64,000 bases of DNA. It comes from Paramacrobiotus metropolitanus (lineage: Eukaryota > Tardigrada > Eutardigrada > Parachela > Macrobiotidae). The stretch lies in NCBI RefSeq assembly GCF_019649055.1, contig NW_026570256.1, positions 806,001 to 870,000 on the forward strand, written 5' to 3'. Shown here in pieces: positions 33,466 to 43,745 of the stretch. The notes beneath the pieces are model-generated. The model ran no database searches. It saw only the letters and a program-made list of their open reading frames with translations, and was not told the origin of the DNA. Positions within the stretch are counted from its first letter, which is position 1; the number at the start of each line of letters is the position of its first letter. A program made the position numbers and the translations under genes.

Positions 33466-35755
33466 TTAACAAGCACGAACATAATACGCTACAGTGTAAT
33501 ACGGTGGCATGTTATTATGTGGCACATTACCGCCCGCGAAAGCGGTTTCAGCCGGATTGTCTTTAAGCACATTGGCATCGCCGAACGTTGCAATATACGA
33601 TGGGAGAAAACTCTTTCCCGACCTTGACCCAACGGCTACAGCGTGATTATGTGTCGGCATCTCTTCTACGGTCAGCTGGTGCTTAGCCTCTCCTCCCGAA
33701 CTACCCAACGGATACGTCCCATTCTGGTAGCCTAACAAAAAGCGTCCCCGTAGATCCGGCGTTCGGTGATCGGCAAATACGGATGCCAGTTGCGGATACG
33801 GTGATGCATTGAATTTCTCTCCGTCACATGGGATCCAACACGGTGGTCCAGCGACACCCACTAGGAACGCCTGGATGGAACCAATGGGCGGCATTGTTGC
33901 TTGCATTCGCTCTACAAGGTCTTCGTACTGACGCTGCGGCACGATAGTATCCGGTTCGTCTCTGTTGTCGGCGTATACGACGTAATCCGTATTGAAGCTG
34001 CTAATGTCTATGAAGAACTTGCGAAATTCGACTTGATCGCGCAGTTTCTCCAAGTCCAGGCAGACCATCTGAATTGGTGTAATGACCAGTTTCTGACCAT
34101 CCCATTGCACGGTGCTGTTGGGAGATTTCAGCTCGGCTAACGCGCTTAGCAGTGACGGGGAACGGGCGCTGTCCACATCGGCGGAAATGTTGTCACCTCG
34201 CATCACTCGCTCGAACCATTTATTCCCGTCGCTAAACAGGGAACGGAAATCTTTGAGTTTCTGATCGGGACGTTGTTTGTGTGACGGCCAGAACGTCGCC
34301 TGTGGAGAACAATAAAAAAATTAACCGCGAATTAAAAACATTTAGTTAAAAAGTAGTAAAAATTAAATAATCAAGGAAGATAAATTGACATTCATTTCAT
34401 TAATAGATAAAAAATGTGTTATCAGAATTAAAACTGCGAGGAATAGTTAGCAGCATCTATCAGCAAATTACCTGCCACATAGCATCGGAGAATTCGCCGG
34501 AAGACGTCACATTGTGGCGGAGAATGGGGACCAGTCTCATCATCAGGTTAACTCGCTGTTCGTCGCTCACATACTCGGCAGATTCCAAGACTGAATTAAT
34601 GCTGTCAGTCACAATTTCTTGCACTAATGTGTAATAGTCCTGCATCTCCACGAAGACGTATCTGCTAGCGTTTAACTGGCCACTGATCGCGTCGTACATC
34701 AGGGAATTCGTTAAATGGGCGTTGATCACACTGATTTCCGCTTTCCGCACAGTTCTCCAAGGTGACTGAAGAAAGTACAGCTCAACATGGAAGGACAATC
34801 CGGGGATCTTCCGACGAATGGTCTTCCGGATCTGGTCGCACTGATCGAACCGGACGCAGCGAATGTCAAGGGACATAACTTGACGGTCGTCTAGGCAGAG
34901 CTGCCATCGGGTCCGCATCTTAAAACTCCCGTCGCCGGTGTAGTAATGGACTTGCAACCAGTGGAAGGGGATCGGCAGAACCTGGCTCCTGGCGTTCCCG
35001 GTTACGCTGCGGACAAAATTCGTCATCTGCTGGTGATAGTCATTGTCCCGCAGTCGCAACTTGACGTTGACGAAGTAGAGATCGTTGGCTGGGCTGCGGA
35101 ATAGTTCGGCGGTGTTGGTCAGCAGTGTAGCTGTGGGCGGATAATAGAACCGGGATACTTGCAGGAACATTGGGGCGGGGGAGGCATAAATTGAGGGAAA
35201 AGAGAGATAGGGTGTTGGTGGTGGTCCTGTGACAGGCGGCGGTTGGATGGGTTCGAAGATGTTGATCAGACGTCCGCGGTATGGTACTACAAGTGCCGGG
35301 GACGAAAGATCCACAGTTTCTGCGAAGAATTTTATATCGAAACTGTTTGATTCATGCTTATGCAATTTCTTGAATATCCCAAGAACCGATGACCTTTATC
35401 ACATTTATTATTTTAATGCTGATTGCTTTTTTATCTATAGGTTTATAGATGGATAAGATGCAGAAAGATCGTAAACAACTAACTTTAACGGGATAACGTA
35501 AAATACTGTCATTTTCCTTGCAGTTTGAACCAAAATCAATAAGCAAAGAAGTAAAGTCGAGTGTAGCAGCTTTATGTAAAATCGAAAAACATTAACCTTA
35601 AAAATCTGGCCCTTAAAGCGATTATACGTAATTCTCATACATAAAGACAGCGCAAGATCCTACAAGGTCTTGTAATAATGGTCATACCTCCACCGAAGAT
35701 GGCGACTGGAAGAAGTATCAGGAAGAAGTATCAGGAAGACAATCTGGACCGACAT
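33466..35755 (-). CDS. secreted Tail_Collar/Mdp-domain protein T1, frame broken in signal exon
   Basis: Exons on the minus strand: 35755-35688 (signal peptide), 35319-34472, 34299-33466. The last exon ends in a phage Tail_Collar / microcystin-dependent-protein domain: PPIGSIQAF, CWIPCDGEKF, HRTPDLRGRFLLGYQNGTYP, EEMPTHNH and a final HNNMPPYYTVAYYVRAC. These blocks are the family's core motifs and are mostly bacterial or phage. The middle exon is an extracellular-looking domain of unknown type with N-x-S/T sites. In exon 1 a 13-base unit (CCTGATACTTCTT) is repeated, which shifts the frame after the signal peptide; paralogue T2 lacks this repeat and is in phase. T1 is therefore either inactive, uses another start, or reflects an assembly error. 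The next gene upstream on the same strand is K1. Confidence 0.75.
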
Positions 35756-37088
35756 TTTGCACTGGCTGATCAAATAATAAAATAGAGTCAATTCTAGTAC
35801 GGATTCACCACAATAATAAGTTCTCGCGTCGTGCAGAAAACAAACTGCTTATTAAATGCCACACTACTGACTATTGAGCGACTGACTGCGGCAAAACAGC
35901 ACACTGTTTAGAATTTACAGTGAAAATGTGAAATCCGGTTGCTGTTGCGGCACATACTGCTAAAGTCGGGCCCGAAGGCGGACTCTGCTGTTGACTAAAA
36001 GCGATAGTGATTTCGGATCAACTTGGTCAATACCGTTCTCTAGAGTAGTGTCTGTCTTGCATTACTTACAGTATGGTCCAAGCAGGTGCAGTCAAGAGCG
36101 TAATCATCTTTGCACGGTTCGCTGGACTAACGCAAAATTGTAATCCATCTTGTTCTTTGCCAATCGCAAAATGCTTCGGATAAGATTTTACAGATGTACA
36201 GAAGGTGACCTTTTAAAAGAAATTCCATTTCCTTAAACATTGTACACTTTACAGATTTTTTCGTTACTTTAACGTGCAAGTAATTTCGTTACCGTGCGTT
36301 ATTGTTTATTTTCGTGAAAAATGAAGCAGCTGGTGAAAATGAAGTCGGTAATAAATAACATCCAACAGTGTATGATAACGTAAACAAATATTATATTTCT
36401 TGCAAAAACGGCGGTTCTTTCATCCTTTCTACTTGGCGCAGTACTATGGCTTTTGATAATATGCAAATACTTGGTAGAGAGATTGTACGCGCTTAAATAT
36501 ACTCGTAGTACTTTGTATATGATCCACGCTTATGATTTACGATCTCCACACCACGGCGCTCCACGCCACATTGTTCACGAGTTACATGAAATGGGCATGG
36601 CTGTTGCATGTTAAATGTTAATACCTACATATCCCATTTATTTGTTTTTTTTTGTTGTTAATGTACTTCAGAAGTGGAATAAATATTGCAGGCTGCAATA
36701 AGATTATGGTCGCAATAACTGCAGTAGTACAGTTCTAACGCCAATATCTAGGCACATCTGTGTCAACTACCAGTGCCCGTAAACCCTCAACAAGCTTGTA
36801 TGCTAGGCTGCGAGTTGTGTTTACTTTGAAAAGCATTTTATTTTCAACAATGAGTAAACAGCAAAGTTTTCTACGTTGGAGGTATCAAGCCCGGTAAAAC
36901 ATAGGAAAGGTCTTAGGAACGCATCCCGTCAGCAAGCATTGCAAAAAGTTTTGATAACAGCTACAAATATGAAGTACTGCGTAATGTATTTAGAAAAGCT
37001 TGGCAATCGTCTGATTTTCCGTAGATGTGTTGCCGACAATAAACCAACCGGGAAACTGCAGTAACTTGCTGGTACCATTGGAAAGCGC
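35756..37088. other. intergenic between T1 and K1
   Basis: No gene seen in these 1.3 kb. Corresponds to 40988-42249 in the second unit, but with little retained similarity apart from the ends. Confidence 0.5.
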
Positions 37089-37437
37089 TTAAAATTGTCG
37101 CCCAGTTTTTGTATTGACATAGAACCAACCATTCCAGCGGCAATTCCCTACTGTCGGAAGCGGGTTCGTATTGCAGCCTTTGGGTGGCGGTGGTTGGGTG
37201 CGGGGGTTCGATCCGTGCTGAGCATTTCCGGGAGACTGGCCGCGTCGTCGCACTCTCAGCAGAGGCACAGGCTTGTTTGCTGCCTCAGCGCGGACGCCGA
37301 CATCGGGATGATCAAGGATACTGTCGGCAAAAATTCCCGCAATGCACTATTAGGAAAACAGAAAGGTCATGTCGTTGGATAACCAGAGAAAACTTTTGAC
37401 TTACCGCGCATACGATCAAGAAGCGAAAGGAAGGCAT
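37089..37437 (-). CDS. small secreted two-cysteine peptide precursor K1
   Basis: Two exons, 37437-37405 and 37346-37089 (GCG|GTAAGT to TAATAG), phase 0, 96 residues. The signal peptide MPSFRFLIVCACIAGIFA spans the intron. A short acidic stretch leads to a multibasic site LLRVRRRG that could be cut by a furin-like protease. The remaining ~50 residues are Pro-rich (TQPPPPKGC) and end in GNCRWNGWFYVNTKTGRQF. That end weakly recalls the start of a Kunitz domain but stops too early and has only two cysteines. A TATA box (TATATAAG, minus strand, 37555-37548) lies about 110 bases upstream. K2 keeps the signal peptide, the RVRRRG site, PPPPKGC and GNC.W.G.YYVN, which argues that the frame is real. 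Function unknown. Confidence 0.6.
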
Positions 37438-38691
37438 TGCGCAGAACGGGGCTGACAATGGAACTGGTATGTTAGCAGCTTTTGGAATGTTCAGGAATTT
37501 GCTTATTGAAAACAGGAGAAGTATAACTTCAGTGTTTCTGCGCTCGGCTTATATATGCTTGATTGAAATGTCTGTGGACACAGGCAACCAGCCGTAGCAC
37601 TTCAGAAGAGGCGACAGGAAGCCGGCAAAATGCCGCGTGGCATTTTTCGCACTGCAGTTTTTGGTGAAAACGACTGCTTGGATGGTGGAAAAATTGCAGT
37701 GCTGCTGGAATCATAAGCGCAAATGTTCCGACACGATAACCAGTACTTGTTGCTTTGAGCAGCATCGAGAATTTTAAACGTGAATTCTTCGGAAACTTGT
37801 CCGATTTTCGAAGCGCTGGCTACCTTGAAAACTCAACACTAACAAACATTACGGAAAACGCTTTTAAAAGCACCGCGGTCATCAAAATCCACGTAAAGTG
37901 CTGTTTGTTAGTCAAGTTCAGCGAATTCCCGATCGGCAGACCAGTGTATATTGTATACTCACATTCCCATATTATATTATGAAAACGGCAATGTATTGCT
38001 TTAACGATGCGAAAATTATTAACTGCACTTAATACAAATTTTAAAGGACTAAATAAAGTCCTAAACCTCAAAAAATTTAGAGTAGCATCATGGTGTTTAT
38101 TACTTCACTGGGCAATACTTTTTTGCTATTTATTTTTATCTGACGACTGTTAGTATGGTCGGCAAAGACTTGTTAATAGTTTCACCCAGCATACATACAT
38201 ACAGATAGACACAGGATGTGCAGAGTGCAGACGATCATCGCTCACAAAAAACATTCAAATAATACTTTCGTTCATTTAAATGAAATGCAGATCACATGGT
38301 TAAGCTTATCATTTATTGTCATTTTATCCTTTATTTAAATTAGGTTTAATAATTACCTGCAATAGTTAACTGCATTATAAACAAATTTTCAGTTAATTTA
38401 ACTTCGAATTATTCACTTTGATATTTTATTTAATTTCTTGTGATCATACGAATACAATATGCCATAAAGACGACCAATTTTATGATCTGTTTAATAAATA
38501 TCAACTTCATAAACAAAATTCCTACTGAGCAACGTATTGAAAGTCCCAACGCATCCAGCAAATTGCACCGTTCCAAGAAAATAAAAATAAGCGACTGTCC
38601 GAAGCGACAGTACGCTAAGAATATTAAAAAACCTAGTGCACAATAAACTCTAGCGCTGTTGCAAAAATAGTATGACAGTTATTTCCAGAGC
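37438..38691. other. intergenic between duplication units 1 and 2 of the T/K cluster
   Basis: 37755-38050 is repeated at 42935-43180 (shared TTGGCTACCTTGAAAA and TAAGATGCTGTTTGTT-like runs), marking how far the duplicated unit extends. No gene supported. A/T-rich from 38080 onward. Confidence 0.55.
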
Positions 38692-40987
38692 TTAACAGGC
38701 ACGAATATAATACGCCACTGTATAATAAGGCGGCATGTTATTATGCGGCGCATTGCCACCGGCGAAAGTGGTTTCAGTCTGAAAATTGCTAGTGATATCG
38801 GTATTGCCATTCAATACACGATTCAAGAAAAACATCCTTTTATAATTATCCGCCAGCGCTCCAGTGTCGGTAGCGTGATTATGTTTCGGCATCTCTTCCA
38901 TGGTTAGCTGGTGTTTCTCCTCCCCGCCCGAACCACCCAACGGATAGGTGCCATTTTGGAAGCCCAGCAGAAATCGACCCTGTAGATCTGGTGTCCGATG
39001 GTCGGGGAAGATGGTGGCTAACTGCGGAAACCGTAACGCATCAAATTCGTTTCCATCACAGCGGATCCAGCAAGATCCAACGACATCCGCGGGGAATGTC
39101 TGGATGGAACCGATGGGTGGGAGGGCAGCCTCCACTCGCAGCAAGCGTTCCACCAAGTTCTCATACTGACGCTGCGCCACTGCAGGTTCCGGTTCGTTGC
39201 TCTCTCCGGCATGTACGGTGTAGTCCGCATCGGCTTTACTGATGCGTACAAACAGCTTGCGGAATTCGGCTTGACCGCGTAGTTTCTCCTGCAAGTCCAG
39301 GCAGACCATCTGCATCGGGGTGATGATCAACTTCTGGCCATCCCACTGCACGGTGCTGTCCGGGGATTTTAGATCGGTTAGTGCGCGCATCAGCGACGGG
39401 GAACGGACGCTGTCCACGTCGGCGGTGATGTTGTCGCCTCGCATCGCTCGTTCAAACCATCTGGTGCCGTCGCTGAAGAGGGACCGTAAATCTTTGAGTT
39501 TCTGATCGGGACGCTGTGTGCTTGAAGGCCAGAACGTCGCCTGTAAAGCAGAGCACTAATTTAACAATGCGATCGAATAGAACTTTTACAATGAACACTA
39601 GCGCTATTTTCTATCTTTAAATTAATCTAATTTCTGTATTTATTCGCATGTCAAAGTCATTCTTCACATTGAGCAAAACAAATAAAATAATATAAAGTGT
39701 GTCTGCGTGCAAAAACTATGGTGCAATAACAATCATTTCGAATAATAATAAAAATATGCTTACTATATTTATCTAAACTTTATATCAATTTCGAGATTTA
39801 AAAATTATGGGAAAGATAAAATTACCTGCCACATTGCATCGGATAAGTCACCGGAAAAGGTCACATTGTGGCGGAATACAGGGGTCAGCTTTATCATCTG
39901 GTCAACCATCTGCTCGTCATCGACATACTCATCCGTTTCCAGGACCGGATTGAGGCTACTTGTCAGCATCTGTTGCAGGAGCTTGTGATAGAACTGGTTC
40001 TCCACAAAGACAAATCTGCTGGCGTTGAACTGGTCATTGATGGATGCAAACATCGGGGAATCGGCTAGGTGAATGCTGTTGACGCTGACTTCCGCTTTGC
40101 GCGGATAACGCTGTGCAGCTAGACGGAAATTCAACTGGACATTGAAAAGAGTACTGGGCATTTCATGGCGAATTGTCTTCCGGATGTTCTCGCACAGGTC
40201 ATATCGGATGCAGTGGATGTTGAGCGAAAAAACTTGAGGATCGTCTTGACAAGACTGCCATTTTGTCCGCATCTCATAACGTCCGTCGCCGGTTGAGTAT
40301 TTGATGTGCATCCATGCGAATGGAATCGGCAGAACGTGGCTCTGGGGGTCCTCTGTTATACTGTGGACAAGACTGGTGATTTGCTGGTGATAGCCACTCT
40401 CTCGCAGTCGTAACTGGACGCGGACAGAGTACAGGCCACTCGTGGGACTTTGTAATAATTCGGCGGTGTTGGTAAGAAGAGTGACCATAGGTGGATAGTA
40501 GTACCAGGGAAGCGATTGTGGTATCGTGGGGGCGGGGGCAGCCAACGAGCCAAAAAGGCTATTCTGGTACCGGGAATCTGGTTGCGACACTGCTTGGAAG
40601 ATTCTGGTCAGATGTCCGCGGTATGGAACCACAATTGCCGGACTTGAAATGTCCCAGGTTTCTGCAAATAATCAAATTCTTACTTTACTAAAATTATATT
40701 GGAAAACTGAGATGCAAAACGATCTTAAACCAACTCCGAAAGCTAACGCGAAAATATAACCCATAGAAACATTTTTCTCTGCGGTGTGCAACAGATACCA
40801 ACATGCAATTAAACCCTGAAAGGTCAACAAATTCGGCGAAAATGTAACCCCTAAATCGGTTATGATATCATGCATTAAAACGCAACAGCACAAGCCGGGT
40901 ATTAAATTGCCGAATAAAAACCATACCTGCACCGATGGTAACCGTTGGCAGAAGTAACAACAAGAGTATTTGCATCGACATTCTCAT
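38692..40987 (-). CDS. secreted Tail_Collar/Mdp-domain protein T2 (intact)
   Basis: Exons: 40987-40927, 40661-39826, 39540-38692; all phases fit, 581 residues. Exon 1 encodes a signal peptide (MRMSMQILLLLLLPTVTIGA). Exon 2 encodes about 279 residues with an extracellular character (VVPYRGHLTRIF near the start, NASRFVF and NVTFSG glycosylation sites, several paired Cys). Exon 3 holds a linker and then the Tail_Collar/Mdp domain: PPIGSIQTF, WIRCDGNEF, HRTPDLQGRFLLGFQNG, GGSGGEEKHQLTMEEMPKHNH, and HNNMPPYYTVAYYIRAC at the end. In bacteria and phages this domain forms trimeric fibre collars or surface proteins. Here a secreted role is inferred from the signal peptide. The bacterial-type domain fused to an unknown N-terminal domain in a spliced gene suggests old horizontal transfer. 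Confidence 0.85.
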
Positions 40988-42249
40988 AAATAAAGGTACT
41001 TCTATACAAAACTTAGCAGCATTGAGCAGATGTTGTTTAGGAGCAGCAACAGCAGTATTAGTCTCCAGTTGGAACTGAAATAAATACTCTAACTAGAAAG
41101 ACAAACTGCTTACTAAAAGCAACTCTGATGGGTGAACCAGTGCAACAACAGCAACTCCCTGCGCAGAATGAACTGCGAAAGCCGTTTCTGTTGGCCTAAT
41201 GCATCACAATATTAGTTCTAAAGTAGGATCCGTAAGCAGACACTAGTACTGTTGTTCCTTAAAGCCTATTATGCCCACAAAGCGCTGTAAAATGTTAGTA
41301 TAATTTCGGATAACCGATTACAATTTATAGGGTTTTATGAGTACGGATAGCGCAACATTGCTCAACATTTTACTTTAATCTTCGCAGAAATATTTCCTGT
41401 TTCCAGTTTCACCAGGTGCTAGGCTGGCCGCTGCTGACTACACACTCGCTAAAAATCTGCCGACTGCGGGAATCGAACCCGCAGCCTCTATACTCTAACC
41501 TGGCCGAGAGAGGCACCACTAGGTAGGCTATCGGCATAACTGCAGAATATCGTAAGATATTCTTAGTTACAAACTTACAGCCATCAGCTCAACTTACAGC
41601 CGGCAACCTAGCGACAAGAGCCACGCTCCTAACACAGGGTACTTGTTATTTCATTTGGATGCGCCGGAAATTTTTTCTACAGAAAGCGATTACTGAAAAC
41701 AATTTCCATCTGGTCAGGCGTTTTGAACGGCACTGCTTGTTTCTCTTGTTATGAATCCAATTGGCAAGCGACTCTGTTGCTGCTGCATACTGTATTTGCT
41801 TCCATTTGAATGTGTATTGTTAACTAAGGTTTGAAGAAATTAATAAATTGCGGTTGCTGTTTTCCATTCGTGAAAATGAAGAGGTCGCCTTAGAAGTTTA
41901 CACAAATTACAACGCATAAGAATATATTCTAACGTTGACGCAGACTGTTATTAATATGACTGCAAATTAATATCTGTACGCGGAAAGATTATTAGGTCTG
42001 TTTGTGTTTTAAACATGATTAACGTTTCACACTACTCGTAATAAGATTTCGCGAATGCTCGTTAGAAAAATTAAGCGCCGAAAGCATCTGCAAATAACGC
42101 CGAAAAACAGGAAACATCCCAAGACGCGTTTTCCAGTATTGAAACCACTGCCAAATTTTTATAAGAAGCGTTTATAAAATTAATATAAAGCACTATACTT
42201 AGGTAACAATCGAAATTAAGTTGTTCTGCCTTGTGAACTTGGACAGGGC
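40988..42249. other. intergenic between T2 and K2
   Basis: No protein gene. Contains the tRNA-like sequence at 41458-41536. Confidence 0.5.
41458..41536 (-). tRNA. tRNA-like sequence, aberrant D/anticodon region
   Basis: On the minus strand the 5' TGCCGAT and 3' GTCGGCA form a 7-base acceptor stem. The T arm is perfect (GCGGG, loop TTCGATT, CCCGC). The middle is abnormal: CCTAGTGG is followed by an extra TGCCTCTCTCGGCCAGG before TTAGAGTA. A CCTCT/AGAGG stem encloses a 19-base loop, so either an intron-bearing gene or, more likely, a tRNA pseudogene or tRNA-derived SINE head. No anticodon is assigned with confidence. Confidence 0.5.
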
Positions 42250-42605
42250 TTACAATTGTCTTTTAGTATTTTTGTTGACATAATAACTGCCTTGCCAGTA
42301 GCAGTTTCCTTGATACGGGTCAATATCGCAGCCTTTGGGTGGCGGTGGAGTGGTCACGGGGTGCGATCCATGCTGAGCAATTCCGGATGAAGGTCCGCGT
42401 CGTCGCACTCTCAAGGGGGCCACTGCTTGTGCGGTTTCATAGTGAAAAAAGCGAGATTAAGGGGCTTATGTGTGATGCTGTCGCTGTCAGCAAGGATCCC
42501 CACAACGCACTGTTAAACACAAAAGAAAGGTCGTAGTCGAACGTTAAAGAGCAACAGAAAAACTGGACTCACCGCGTAAACGATCAACAAGCGGAAAGAA
42601 TGCAT
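42250..42605 (-). pseudogene. small secreted peptide gene K2, one-base frameshift
   Basis: Paralogue of K1 with the same two-exon layout: 42605-42573 (MHSFRLLIVYA then GTGAGT) and 42509-42250. The second exon is 260 bases, one short of a multiple of three. The frame breaks at a run of six T (minus strand, about 42440); one more T would restore continuity into a conserved multibasic LRVRRRG, PPPPKGC and a C-terminal GNCYWQGSYYVN. A TATA box (TATATAAG, minus strand, 42745-42738) is conserved with K1. This could be a true loss or a homopolymer sequencing error. Confidence 0.6.
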
Positions 42606-43745
42606 TGTAGTAGTAGTAGTAGTAAGCGCGGCTGGTCTTGGACGATGCAGTGACACTGGGATGTTAACAGGTTTCGGATTCGGAGATTTGGAAAATGTCG
42701 AGAATGGAAAATATGTATTCAACGTTTTTGTGCTTTGCTTATATACATTTGACTAAAGCATTTGTCAACAAAGTCAAGCCGTTGAGGCACTTAAAAGTAG
42801 CAACAGAAAGCATTTTTTATCCTGCTGTTCTGTGAAATCACTTATGTGGGCGGCTGGAAAACTGCAATGGTGCTAAAACATAAGCGCAGTTGTCCTGAAA
42901 TGATAGCTAATACTTACTCCTGCTGTTGAGAATGAGGAATATTTAACAAAAATTTTCTGGAAACCTGTTGGATTTTTCAAGCGTTGGCTACCTTGAAAAG
43001 ATAACACTAATCGAATTTCGGGAAAACGCTTCTGCGAATACCGCGTTCACCAAAAACCGGCACATAAGATGCTGTTTGTTTGCTAAGATCAGCACATTCT
43101 TCAGCAGACAGATCAGTGTACTGTACCGTATATTAAGTTGGCAGTCTTATGTGATAGTGCAAAGATTTAGCTATGGTTCCAGGCACTGCGGCGTTAATCC
43201 TGTTGCATTAATCAGACAATTGTTTATATGTAGTTGTTTATAAGTAATTGTTGTTTATATTTCTACATTTTTATCAGGCTGATGGAGCGATCGACGGACC
43301 GGAGGCTAGTTTGTTACTGATTCATAGCGGCGCCATAGGCTGGTGCCTATTAAAGTGTAATATTCCCGATAATCCAATCGAATACTGCTGCTGTCGTCCC
43401 TTAAGTAAATATAAGCAAATACCAACAGATTGCATTACCTGCTGACAAACAGACATGTCAATAAGCTACGCATTCACACCTTCCAAACGTTCACGTACAA
43501 ACCGGGATCAAATACTTTTGAAAATCGATTTTTTCTCTTCATATGAAAAACCGTAATCGAGACACTGAGATCGCGGTATGTACCCCTTTTTAACCCATGC
43601 AGTGAAAAAGCCGACAAACTTTACTTTGCCAGTCTTTTTTCATCCACCGTATTATTATCTCAATACATTGTAGCTGTGATGTTTTCCTTGTGATATCCCT
43701 GTTAGTAATTAACCGTAGCACAGCTGACTGATTGATTATTTAACC
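42606..43745. other. intergenic
   Basis: No gene supported. Begins next to a short TAG repeat run (42607-42624). The duplicated segment shared with 37755-38050 lies at 42935-43180. Confidence 0.5.

Noticed and set aside
37160-37230. GGTTCGATCC resembling a tRNA T-arm on the plus strand
   Set aside because: No acceptor or anticodon stem around it; it lies antisense to K1 exon 2.
37089-37346. Kunitz-type inhibitor domain in K1
   Set aside because: Only two cysteines and a stop before the expected third; the paralogue K2 ends at the same place, so the short form is genuine.
39018-39251. Open frames on both strands inside the T2 exon
   Set aside because: Shadows of the Tail_Collar coding exon; composition follows that of the real frame.
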